Assembly: GCA_033182465.1 (NCBI GenBank)
Contig: CP137321.1
Span: forward strand, 806,001-870,000
Reading direction: 5' to 3'
DNA from: Sanghuangporus weigelae
Lineage: Eukaryota > Basidiomycota > Agaricomycetes > Hymenochaetales > Hymenochaetaceae
DNA length: 64,000 nt
Part shown: positions 46,231 through 58,862 of the stretch, piece after piece
How positions within the stretch are numbered: position 1 is the stretch's first letter
How the letters are laid out: every line of letters starts with the position of its first letter
Made by a program: the position numbers and the translations under genes
The notes under the pieces: model-generated
What the model saw: only the letters and a program-made list of their open reading frames with translations
Database searches by the model: none
What the model was told of the DNA's origin: nothing

Positions 46231-49200
46231 TTAATACCAAGGCTGGAACGCATCCGACATATTAGCCAATCTTGACGGGTTCGTTGAACCTGAAATCAGA
46301 TTCGTCACACTCTGCATACATTGCGTAACTTTGTCATCCTTCGGATCCTGGTAGAGTTTCTGTTAGCATAGTCAAACTAACACCGGAAATAGAGGTCTAA
46401 CTTGTTTTCTTTCAAGCTTGCATGCCATCGTCTCGGCCCTATTCACAATACCGTTGATATTGTCAGTAACCCGAGCCCGGAATACGGCGTCCTGAGAGGC
46501 ATCTCGCTTGCCCTTCATGTTCGACTGCGTCAAGACCTCGTCCCGGATGAAGAGGCAGAGATGCTGATCCAGCTCATACTAGTGCATCGGGATGAGTGTC
46601 ATATCACATTGATCAGATAAGAACTTACCTCTGGCTTGGTCAACGCTCTCGCAATCGCAACTATCCCAGGACAAAGCAATGCCTCTGTACCGATCGGATT
46701 AACGAAATTTTGTAGATTGGGCGTGAATCGGAAAGCGACAGCCTCGATCTGTGTAATCACAAACGTTTGGGTGTTGATGCCTACAAAGCACTGCTCAGTA
46801 TAGTTCATACTATTAATAAGAATAAAAACGAACCACACAAAAGTTCCGACATGAAAATTTGGCCCGATGATCGAGAAATATGGAAACGAGACGGGTGACG
46901 CTGCGAAAGGCATGCCACATACGTCATGAAACTGACAGCAGATAGCTGGAGCGTGAAGGTTTTGCGCATTCTCCATAGTTCCTGTGGTCCACTCATTGTG
47001 CGAATCATGTACTAACCGGAACATTAGAGCTCTAATAACAGAGAATCATAAGAATGACATACTCGGCTCAATATATCATCTGGCACCATTTTCTTGCACA
47101 CTTCGTCCATGACAGTCTTCCTTATAGCGATAAGCTCAGAAGTATTTGGCTAAAGCGACATAAGCAAGATTCCCTTAAAAGAAAGTACCAATCGATAGAA
47201 GCTAAATCTCACCACGCTACCCATTTCGCGAGCAATCTGCTTGGTCCTCTGCGCTACTAACAGAGCCGGCTCTTCTCTAGTAATACCAATCTCTTCGCAA
47301 TGACGGTCGTATATATCTTGCAAAGATACATAGGAGGAATCGTTCGTGATGATCCGTACACTAGGATTGAGCGAGACTGTCCAAGGAAGATGAAACTGCA
47401 GGTTGCGTTTTCTGCTTTCCTTCCTGCGAGTGAGGGCACTACAGAACAGAAATTTGAGTATCATGTAGGCCTCGAGAAATATGGCACATACTGGTTGAAT
47501 GTCCGGAATAGTTGCATGACACGCTCTTCACGTCGTATCCAGCGAGCCGCAGGTTGTTGAACGGCGAAATTAAACTTCACTCCGTCGTGTCCATGAATGA
47601 TAAATCGTTTGAAGCAATAGCCCTGACCACGGGCCATTTCGAACTTGGAGCCGAACTGGCGGATACGACTAAATTGCTGAGGACCATCTGTAAGCTATAT
47701 ATCATGTTAAACATCATCCAGCGTAATATATAGATTTGACGCTTGGCAGTACCTCAAGATACTGGCCGGGAACTTCGACTTCGTCGAATTTGGCGTACTG
47801 GAACTCCATTAACCAGTGACTGATAAGATCGAGTGGCTGCATGCGGGGTCGAGCGTCCAAATATCTTTCATATCGATCACGCCATTGCTGTAGTTTACGG
47901 ATATACTCTTGCATCAGGGGCTTGCTGTGCACAAACTCGTCTTCGTAATCTTTCTGTGAACGAGAAGAAGTGGTGAACGACTGAAATATAATCAACACAT
48001 CGTTATTTGAACGTACTCGTGCTTGTCCAGCAAGATGGTTCGCCATCTTTGCTATATTCCTCTGATTATGTTCAGATAATTTCCCATCATCATTTGGATC
48101 CTTTGCACGAGAGCTTGCATTCTATATGACAAGTCAGTTGACAGCCAAGACACATGGAAAGGAAACAACTTCTACATACCTGAACAGCATCCTGTAGAAG
48201 CATGAATGTGAACCTGTAAATCTCTTCCTCTGGAGTGGACTTGAATTTCAAGATGAACTGATCCACCATGGTTTCCAAAGTAAGCGCTAGCAGCGGATTG
48301 TTGGTCTTCAACAATGACGCCACTTCATCAACAAGCATCCAATCCTCTTTTCTACTACTATCGCCGGATGGTTGTCCAGAGGAGTTTATCCCGTTATCAC
48401 CTGTCATATGAGAGTTCGAGACCGACTGCTCTACGAGGGACGCGCTCTGAGTTTGTAAGCCCGCCCTTTGGGCCGCGGCTTTTCTTAGATGTGTCATCTC
48501 TTCTTTCAGCGATCGGAGAGGGAAAAATAATGCCTAGGTGTGTTGCAAAAGTTCAGAAATCAATTTCTCTGCAAGAAATAGACCATGTTTACCTGAGGGT
48601 AGGCTTTGGCTAAGTCAATAAGAATGCCTTGTGCTTGAGGTGCCTCAGCGTATGATAACGAAAAAAGTAGTTGCGGAATCAGTGTGATCCAGTACCAAAG
48701 GGCCTTGTCGCCTGTATAGGCATCATAAGCCCGAGCGATACTGCTTGTAGCGTCATCGACGCTGAGGAGCCATAGCACCCGAGTCAGTAGAGGCCGACTC
48801 TTGGCATTCTTATACAGGCCCGCGGCCTGAAGATAGCACTGCACGGCGTGTGCACCGTACTTGGCGTCTGGAGCAATGGCAGCTAAAGAATTGCTACTGA
48901 ACATCCTGTCGTTGAATCTTCCCCATTCTGCCCAGGCTTTGGCGACATTCAAGTCGAGGTGTACGGCTTGACTGAAGCAGTTCTCCGCCTCCTCATTGTC
49001 CTCCAAAGCGGAGTAAAACATGCCCTTTAACGTGTAAAACTCAGCCTTCTGAGGAGTCGAGAAGTACACGAGGTTTGTACTGTTGATCAAGTTCAGTCCA
49101 TCCACCATTCGTTCGGGAATCTGTAGACGGCAACGCGCTTCTTCACGTAGCTTGAGAAAGGCCTCCGAAATTTCGATGTTAGGTAGCTCGTAGATCCTGG

Positions 49201-52200
49201 TCAGAGCCTGTTGGGCGACATCAAACAAATCATGCTTGCGAGCAACGTGTGCAAACCGGTTGATGATCCAGGCCGTTTCATGGTATCCACGATAACCGTA
49301 CGTATTAGTTGCACTGGGCTGAGATGCATTCTGGTTGTTCGCCTGGATGAGAGGGATATAATGCTTGTTGATCGCACTAAAAACATTCTGTCTCCAGGCA
49401 ACGAGGTCGCTCCAAACACTAATATCGTCGTGTAAGTTAGGAAGTCGCTCTCGCCATGCCTGAAGTACCAGCTTTAGGTCGCCTGACTTCTTTTCCAGGT
49501 TTGCCGCAGTAGTGGTGGCTAATGACCCAAATATCTGCACAGCCTCCTGAAGCTCGACGAATTGTTGGAAGTGTTGTAAAAGAGGTATATGACAAGCGGC
49601 CATCTTTGGTGGGAATGCTACCCATTTTCGCAGAGAAAGCTGCATCGCGTCTTCAAGGATCCGAGTAAATTCGACATTCCGTTCAACTGCACCTGGTGAT
49701 TTAACGAGAGCAATGAATGCTTCATAGACTCGCCGGCGCGGAGTGACGACATCCGACATCCCTTGAACTTGTTCCTCGATTTGCTGAAGAGCATCTTGAT
49801 CGGCCCAGTCCTTGATCCTCCACGCTGCTTCTAACAGTAGCTCATTATTGCCATCATTTCGCGCAAGATCATGCAAGATATCCCATTGTTGCAACTTCTC
49901 GGTGGCGATAATCCAGTGATCTTCCCAGAGGCAATACTCGGATTCTGTGAACTGGATGATCCCATTTCTCGCTTTCATCATGGCTTGCTCGTATGCAATT
50001 TGGGCCTCTGGCCACATGCCATTCTGTTCGTAAGTTATCGCCACATTCGTCTCGTTGTGCAGCGAACGACGCCGCCATAAGCCATAAAACATATCCTCCT
50101 CGGCCAATTCCGCGTAAACTTCGGCAAGGGCGTCATACACGCTATCTACTCCCAGTCCGTCATCGTCTTTTCCACCGTCCAGAGACTTTTGAAGATATTC
50201 CGATGCGACGTGCCATGCACCAAATGTCTTGGCAAGATATTTGACCAAATGAGCAGGCAGATGCATACGAGGAGAACAGGCATGAATCCCTTCCAATAAG
50301 GCTTGAATAACGTTAGGGCGCGCTTCGCATTGACGTATGTGGTGTTCACGGCTAAGAAGCACAACCATGTGTTGCGTGACTTCTGCCTGTTCCTTGCGGC
50401 TGAGCTGGGACCAAATTGCCGAAAAAACAGACACCCAAGTGTCATGGGCAGCCTGCGCGTCGTAGAAGAGCAGTCGTCGCATTGGACGGACGATATCGCG
50501 TATCGTACTATTGGACAGAGTCAATGCCAATGGTGACGACGTCTGGGTGAACACCACGCTAGGAGAGGACGTCAAAACGGTGTCGCTGTCAACCGAACTT
50601 AGGAGAAGATCGAGGGCAAGGTAAATCCAGTTGTGATCTGCCAACGCATCCCAGCTTTGCGAGCCTAGGATGTACGTCAGACGGCTCATCAGTGATCGTG
50701 GGATGCTGCTATCTAACAGATCAATGAATCGTTCTCGAAGAGACGTGTCATCGGAGCGACATCCTAGTAGAAAGGCTTGCTCGAGTCTGGAAGTCAAATC
50801 GCTTCTACGCAAGGATGGCTCGGTGTATATGTCGTAAATAAGCTCCAGATACTGGTTGAATAGATCAGTTCCGCGGGACTCGAAGCTTATCATTTTGTGG
50901 AGCAAATTAGCTTTCTCCTTCATCGTAGGATACGCGTCGCGTCGGTGTAAAGCCCAATCTCTGGCTGTATCGAGAAGGAACTGGCACAACGTAGGACTGG
51001 ATGATTTCTCGACTAAAACGATGAGGTTGGCTAGATGAAGTTTCCTTTGCTCGGCGGGCAGCATGGACGGATTTTGGCAAATTTTTAGAATGGAAACGAG
51101 CATCCGTACGATCGAATCGTAATTTTCTGCACCGGAAGGTAAACTGATATGCTCCTTCGCTAGTTTCGCTAACAGCCTCATAAGAGATCCTGCGAATGGT
51201 TCAATTCGCTCCGGCACGACGTCCACCACGGATTTCAGTATGAGGAGAGCGCCGCGTACCCCTGTTGTCGTACTTTTAAGCCCCTCGGAGATGGCATTGT
51301 AAATGAAGCCGTGGAATTCAGCTACTTCCGACTGATTATCTTCGTCTTCTTTCGGCAGAGCGTACAGTTTCAAAATACGATCGACAATCGGATGGAGAGT
51401 CTCATGCAGCACAACTTCATCCAGAAGCATGCCTCTCTGAACCAATTTTTGCAATATCTTGACGTTTTGAACATACCATTCGTCTGATCGGTCAGCACAG
51501 ACTACGCTGAGCACTCTCGCATTCGCGACGATGACCGGTGCAGTTTCCTGATTGAACTCGACCTGCGAAAAGTCAGCCAAATCATCCCGGTATCTGGTAT
51601 GTTTCCGTACCTCACAAAGCGATTTGCGGAAGTAATCTAGCTTGAAATTGACACTTGCCCAGGCTGGTAAGCGCAGTAGATCTTTCATGAGTGCAAGAGC
51701 ACGCGAAACGACAGTTGTCCTTGTCACTATGTCCTGAGGACCGCAGGCCGCTCTAGTAAGATAACTGATAACACCTTCACGGAAAACCAGGGGTGTAACC
51801 CATCCAGACTCGTCTCCAAGATCCACCGCCTTTTTCTCCCATTTATAGATGACTTCAAGTATATCCAGAGCAAGGATCCGACCTTCATTGTTCGTGTTCA
51901 TTTGAAAGCCCAGTCGTTGCAGCGAGTTGATTATGTGGGGAATAAAGAGCGACCGGAACGGATAAAAAAGATCCGGTTGGCGTGCAATGAGCTGATAAAT
52001 CATAATGACATGCAGGTTCCCATTGCCTTCCTCTGCCAATAGTCGTCGGGTCGTCTTTGCCCAGTGAGGCATGGTTGGATCGAGCGGCATTTTCTGAAGC
52101 ACGGGAGCAAGAATATCGAGCGTCTGCTGGATCAAGGCTCGATTTCCTTCGACATGCGGTGGCTGAAGGAGGCCAGTCCAAGTCCTCATAATGAATTTCG

Positions 52201-55200
52201 CCGGAGAATCGTATACTGAGAAGAAATGAGCTGTGACGAGATACGCCATCTGTCGTACTGTATGGTCATCACTGGATATATACGGCCAGACGAACTTGAT
52301 TATATCCTTTTTTGAGTGAATGAGGAGCTGTGATAGCCTTTCTACTAGAACACTCGTAAGGTGTAAGATCTCGATTTTGAAGAGGTCATCGGTGTCTGCA
52401 AAGGCATCTGGATCATTTGCTTTCCAGAGCTTAGCATGTAACTGTTCGATAGTTGCCTTATCGAGGATACACTCTTCCGAGGGCCTGCTCGTATGCACAA
52501 AGATCATTGGGCTGATAATGTATCGCAAGAAGTACGTTTTCCTCGAGTATGGAATAGATGGATCGTCAAACCAAATGAGAAATCTAAGAAGGATGTTCCG
52601 CCGGAATGGAAGAGATTCGGAAAGTGCAACGTGATCGTAGAGGAAATGCGTCAGTTCGGTGCGATCGACCACCGCGTCCATTGAACAGACGGAGACGATG
52701 TCGAAGAGAATATCGATTCGCGGGGATTCTTGCAATGCCTTCTTGAATACCGCAATCATCGCTTCATGCTTGTCGAATATTGGACGAGAGATGCGTGCCC
52801 AATCAGGTGGATGCTCCGGCTCCATGCTCCATAGCGTCCTCACAGCTTCCACCACGTCATTGCCGATCGTCCAGCCAGGAATAAGACGTGAAATATCCCC
52901 ACATAGGAGGAGACCAGGAAGGACTGCCTCAGGAACGCCACTCTGAAAGCAGACCCGCACAATATCCCGTTGCCGCGCTGCAAGCTCCCTGAGTAGTTTC
53001 GGAGCTGATTTCGTATTCAATAGATTCCGCAGTGTACGAACGTGCCGAGGGGACACGATGCAGTTTAGGAAATAGTCTACCGCTTCTGACGCGTAGCGAT
53101 CAACGTATTTGCCCAGTGGCTCCGAAAATGGGGTTTCAGCACACGAAAATAAACGTGCCTCTGTTTGTACTACCGCATCGACCAGATCCTTGAGGTACAT
53201 GCTGGCGGAGGACGGGAGAAGATGATATATGTTGACGAGACTAACAAGTTTGTTTATTGTGTCGTTTTCCGAGTATGGCAATCGCGCTGCACTGCTAAGC
53301 ATTGATGGATCTGCAAGAGTTCGAAAATGATCGAGCAACTTGATGCCAATTTCGACTTTGAAGTAGTTGGCTAGGAGCATCAGAAGTCTTGAAAGACCTT
53401 CCAGATCTTGAATCGTTAGCTTTTTGGTATCGGATAGGTTCATCAGAATCGGTCGCAAGCCAGACTGTAGAATGTCTTTCGGAAACCGGGACTGATCACC
53501 TAGAATGATACGAAGGCCATCATGCGCAGCATCCGCAACCTCTTTGGAGGTGTTATAGAGCGATCTGAAATAAACCGAGGTGACCCTAGAAAAAGAAATT
53601 ATTTACGATGAATTCCACAATTACTTATGACTTCCGTACCTTTGTCGAGTTGTTGGAATGCGGGAAAAACAATCTGTCAGAGGTAATGCAGCCGTCAATA
53701 ACTTCAAGCAGGCCACCCGTAGTTGCGTAACCTCCTGAGTGCTTTTCCGAACGTCAGTCTTCGCGATGAGGGCCTGGTCATTGTTGTCAGCCAGAGCAAG
53801 GGCTTCATGGAGCAAACGAATAAGCTCGTCGTTAACTTCGAGCAGAGGAGGTTGTAGACTGATGCAATAGCGGACAGCCTCAACCTGGCCAACTATAATA
53901 GGATGGGGCAGCGACCTCAGAGGTTTGACAAAGATGGAGGTCATTACCCGATCGCGATGAGGCAGCAGTAGCTCTCCAATAGATCTGCCGCAGAGCTGAG
54001 ATAGTAATTCGATGCAAGTCCTTGCCGTCTTCCGTACGACGGGATGTGGAGAAGAGATATCGTTGAAGAAAATACCGATAAGGAACGGGATACGAGACTG
54101 GGCTAAAGGCTGGCCATCAACTTCCATCTGGTTCGGTCGCCGCGCGTTGGTCATTCGCAGAATGTTAACTAAATTCTCGATGATTTCAGACACGTTTCGG
54201 GGAGGATCGTGCGGCGAATCCTTAAGAACGTGAAGAAGGGTTCTGACTATATCAATTTCTCGAGCAAAGAGCCATTTGTCGCCAATCTCCGGTGTCGAGG
54301 ACATGATCATGATGCCCGTGACACCTGCAGTTTTCCTAACCCAGGCATCTTCAAAGCAAAATGTGCTGAATCGAGTAGCAACCATATGAAGAATCGGCAA
54401 CGTGTCCATTGGCTTAAGGCCATTCGCATGCCCGATGGGTACGAGATCGTGGACAATCGTTTTTACCACTTCTGCAGCTCTCTTTGCTTGCCGTTCATCG
54501 GTACGAGCCAAAGCAAGAGGGAATGCGTCAAGGTAAAGGCCAAACATATGGCTGGGGAATCTCCTGAGAGTAATGTCCTTAGCAAGAGCTTTGCGCGCTT
54601 CTAGTGTGAAGACGTGGCGTGACAGCGTTCTAAGGTACTCCTGCGCCCTATCCTGAACTTCTGGAACGTGAATGGCATCGAAAAGTCCTTCGACGCCTTT
54701 CACAAAGATGCCTTCCCGGTCACGACCATGCAGTCCCTGTATATCATTTCAGTCCTGTATTAAACAAATAGCAAGATAACAGTTTGCCGTACCTCATTCA
54801 GCAGATATGTAAGTGTATGCTCTAAGTAATTGTAGGCATGAATTTTGTCGGAAGAGTTTGACTTCGACAACAGACGAGCAGACAAGCCGGCAATAGGCCC
54901 CAGCTGGATAGCTTCTTGTCTGCCACTGAACGAGACAGTGAGTGTCGCCGGATCTGAATAAGGCTTATATGATAAACTAGGTTTTTCATCTAGCAGACGA
55001 CGATTTCTACCACCCAGCTTCCCGAGGATACGGATTGTGGTGTGTGCATGGTGATGACTACCTGGGAGAGGTTTGAGATGTCCATGAAGTGCCTCCATGA
55101 GGTCGCGCAAAACAGGTCGAAGTATCGGATCAAGGAAGTCACCAATTAAGTTATCGATGCAGAGCTCCAAAGTGCGAAGACCTTGCGAAACAAGCTCCGA

Positions 55201-57827
55201 CCCTCCTTGGAGCGCAAGTACGAGCGGTTTCATCAAGTAATGAAGGTGCGGTAGCAGGTGTGTCAACCGCAGTGGAACAGTCAGGCACAACTCGACCAGC
55301 AAATCCCTCGTCTGAGCATCAGCCGCCATTAGCTGGCGATTTAGACAATCTAACATCTCCGGCAATAAGGGAAGTACTTCTTTGTATAACTGCTCGTATC
55401 TTCCACCGCCACTGCCTATGGCACGGAAGAGGGCGCGCATGAGATGAAAGTAATAAAGGGGTCGACTAGCCTTCGCCGCAAGGGGGAACGAATCCATAAT
55501 AAGTCGACCGAGGTGAGTTGCCAGGACAGGCTCATTGGCCTCCGGGTGTATGCCGACAACACTGAACGTCATTTTGAAAAACCTGAGGATCATCGAAGCC
55601 GTTACATCGTCGCTGTCTCCCAACGCCTCTAACTTGCCCGAAAAATGCCTCAACGTGGTCGACACAATTGTTTGAGATACAATCTTTTGCTGGAACAAAA
55701 CCTGCGACAAATGGAGTAAACTAGGCCTCTTGACGCAAGCTTGGAAATAGAAGTCGAGACGCTGCGTCCACACTTCCTGGAAGACATGCAGGTCAATTTC
55801 TTGCAAGACGATAGCGAGACCATCCATCAACTCTTTCTCCTCTTTGAAATCCCCAGACTCAAAGGACAGAAGAGCGTGGATGCTATATTCGAAGAAAGGA
55901 ACCGTAATATCGCCTTCTGGCAGAGGAGCATTGAGCTTCTTCAATAGACCAATAGACATCCTCGACGCATGGAGCAACATGCGAAACACATATCGCAGCT
56001 CTGCCATAGATGCATTAGCAAGTACAAAAAGAACGACGGATGGCGACTTACCTGCTGCAATACTTTCAGAATTTTCACTTCTTGCGCTAATGTCTGCCAA
56101 AAGGGGCCTTCCTTTCTCGATGAAGGGGATATCGATCTTCGATTCGTCGCTCGTCGATCCGTCCTTCTGGCTCGTGAGCCTGGAACTAAGTTCTTTGAAT
56201 ATCGTATCAAAAGCTTTCATTTTCTCCACCGAGGTATGCAGAATGACCGTCGATATATTTATCGTCTCATTGCTCGAAGCCTTCGCAAAAAGAGTCTCAA
56301 GCATTCCAGTTAACATTCTTGCGCATATAGATTGTGCATGTCCGCCCATCGGGACGTTGAGCAACCAACGACAATATACGTGAATGATGTGGACGATCTG
56401 TTCAAGCGAGAACTCGGTTCGAAGACCAGCAGACAGCTCAAAAATAGTGATTAGAGGAGTGAGCCTTATGAGAAGTGATCAGCATAGAAAAGGTCACGAG
56501 ACGACCGTCGCCTTACCTGGATAAATCGGCGGGCGCCGCGGGAGATCCAAGAACAACACGTTCAGAAAGCAGCTTTCTGAATATCGGGACGAGAGCACGC
56601 CGATGAGGTGTTATCATCTGATGTCGCAAAACCGCGATGAGTTCCTTGAGAGGTACAGTTAATGCTTGACTCGGATACCGACTGGGATAACGCATGCTTA
56701 CTCTCCGAGCGTTTGTCAGGTGCATTGGACAATCTTGAAGAACACGAACACATTGGACAGTTATAATGTCGCCACGATCATCTCGGCTAAAGATTTCCTG
56801 ATGTGAACGGAAAATATAAGAACAGAAGTTCATAAGCTAATGATCCTCTCATCAGTTGTAATATCTCGGAGACAGTCTATAAGAAAGCACTACCTTGATC
56901 TGCGCAGCGATGTAGTGCTCATATTGTCTGGAATTTTTAATACTCTGTGCCTGCCCAGCCCAAATAGGATGGTTTTCCGCTGCCTCAAAGGTCTCTCTGG
57001 CTTCCTTCTGTAGCGGAGACTCAATAGATCCTGCCTAGAAGAGAATTAGTTGCAGTATAGAGGAAACGGCTGTCAGAATATACAAACCTCTAGTGAAGCT
57101 CCAATCACTTCTGGCAACAATGGTACTAATGCTGCACGACTGCTACTTTGCACCAAAATAATCAGCACTAACGGTATTTCAGTGAGGACTTTAAGGCTCC
57201 GAATGCTGCTGATGACCACGCTGGCATCGACAGTCGGAGAATCCTTGGACAGAAACTCGTGAACGTATCCCTTCACATTCCGCAGTATACGCAAGAAAAT
57301 CTGCACGAGTTCCACTGCATGCTCATCGGGAATGTTCTTCGTTGCCCTCAGGAGATCATGCAATGCTTTCAAGCATGTAACTGCGTTGTCCTCAATATCA
57401 TTCTTCAAGACAGTGAGAATGCCGGTAATCATGCTGTTAAGCTGGGGTCTCATCGCCTCAGAGGGTGGAATGCGGTGGATAATCTCCACAAGCACGCGAC
57501 GGAGCTGAAATTCGACAGCATCTCGCTTGAAAGAAGGCTCGGTAGTCCGGAGTGTATCGAATAGACCCATTAACATATGTGGAAATGTCCGTGGTGACTC
57601 CGCATCGCGTATGGAGTCAATCAGTTCCCTCAACTCTTGCGCAGCTTCAAGCTTTAATCTTAAAGCTGTATGAATGTCAGTTTCGTCGATCTGCTGAAGA
57701 AATGGCATCGGGAATACGTACGAGTAGCGGGATCCGCAATCCGAGCAGCACGAAGCTCAAGGTCTGCTGGGGACACTTGATACGTCAAGCCATCCGTATG
57801 CATGCTCATCGAGAAAGTAGAAGTCAT
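46231..57827 (-). CDS. TRA1: Transcription-associated protein 1 (TRA1/TRRAP), SAGA and NuA4 subunit
   Basis: The largest gene here, 11.6 kb and roughly 3,550 residues. Tra1 binds activators and brings SAGA and NuA4 acetyltransferases to promoters. The N-terminus (MTSTFSMSMHTDG...) and a long HEAT-repeat solenoid occupy the first two thirds. The FAT domain lies within a single 4.9-kb exon (48560-53458, with WAEWGRFNDRMFSSN and AKSRPLLTRVLWLLS). Next comes the PI3K-like domain (RKRNLQFHLPWTVSLNPSVR, SYVSLQDIYDRHCEEIG). Catalytic residues are absent, as in all Tra1 proteins: the loop reads SQRHPSRFHISRSSGQIFMS in place of GDRH..N and DFG. The FATC end is DAFQPWY. Its start codon is 1.0 kb from the next divergent gene. 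Confidence 0.96.
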
Positions 57828-58862
57828 TTTTCAGTTCGAAGGGACAGCCCCGACGCTGAATAGACTCTCGCTGTCCTACTCGAATGTCCGTGAACGACCG
57901 GAACTATTGGTATTTCGTCTCAACCTGCACAATCGTCAGATGCTCGGAGACTTAGTTTGTCCGCGAATTCGCTTCGCTTTCCAATAGCGTAGAAATCCAA
58001 AGATAGAGAACGATCAACGGGTCGAGGGAGTGTTCTGGATGAAGAAACTTAAGTTGAAGACCACCGACGCGCACAGTGGGCGCTGGTGGTCCAAAGATGT
58101 GACAAATCTTCTAATGTGTCACGAACAAACTTTCTGTGACTATCACGCAGCCACAACATTCCATCACCGAGTCACTTAGCTCCGAGTCAGTCCATCATCA
58201 ATCAACCACTGCTTTAGATACTTGACAACGAAGTGAGTTCATCGCCCTACTCGGGGTGTATCAAGCATGTCAAGTCATACACGACATTCTATAGACGTTA
58301 GCGGAATTGCTAGTACTCATGCCCAGCTAAATGGTGTTCAGTATGCTAAAGGACACCAAACCCACCAGGAAGAGATAGAACCACCATGCATTGACCTCTG
58401 ACCAGTTTCTCCATCCAAACATCTGGTGCGACTATCAGCATCACTGGAGACCGTCACCCTTAGCTATGATCTTTGTTCCTCGGTTCGAGACTTAAAGAAC
58501 GCCTGTCCCTTTCCTCTCTTTCCGCCTTCATATGCTGGCCAGCTGGGACCTGCGGTCGTCAAAATTTCGTTCGTTCTTACTATTTATTTCTTCAATTTCG
58601 GCCTACGCTTGCAGGCGAGCTATTTCCGTTCGTTTATGAACTCAGACGGTCGGGACTTCGAGTTTACGAAGCATCCTAATTTGTGAGCTAGAATTCAGCC
58701 TTTTCCCTCTCATTCTAACGGTGATGCTCCACGTCTCCCAGCCGTATTACCTCTGCATTTTTCTCCGGTTTTGTTTTCTGGGGAAGTTTATGTCATCTCG
58801 TCCAGTCTCCTTTTGCACGATATATCCAGCAACGCACCGTACGTAGGATCAACGCGTACTGG
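57828..58862. promoter_or_regulatory. Divergent intergenic region, TRA1 / membrane-protein gene
   Basis: A 1.0-kb gap between divergent start codons, long for this window. It has two direct GAGTCA words 15 bp apart (58169-58174 and 58184-58189; complement TGACTC, the core of bZIP/Gcn4-type sites) and an imperfect inverted pair gtgaca...tgtcac (about 58099-58121). A stop-free frame at 58426-58686 has no recognisable content. No gene is called. Confidence 0.4.

Noticed and set aside
58426-58686. 86-codon frame in the TRA1 upstream region
   Set aside because: No recognisable content, no intron that would join it to the downstream membrane-protein gene, and an ordinary length for chance.
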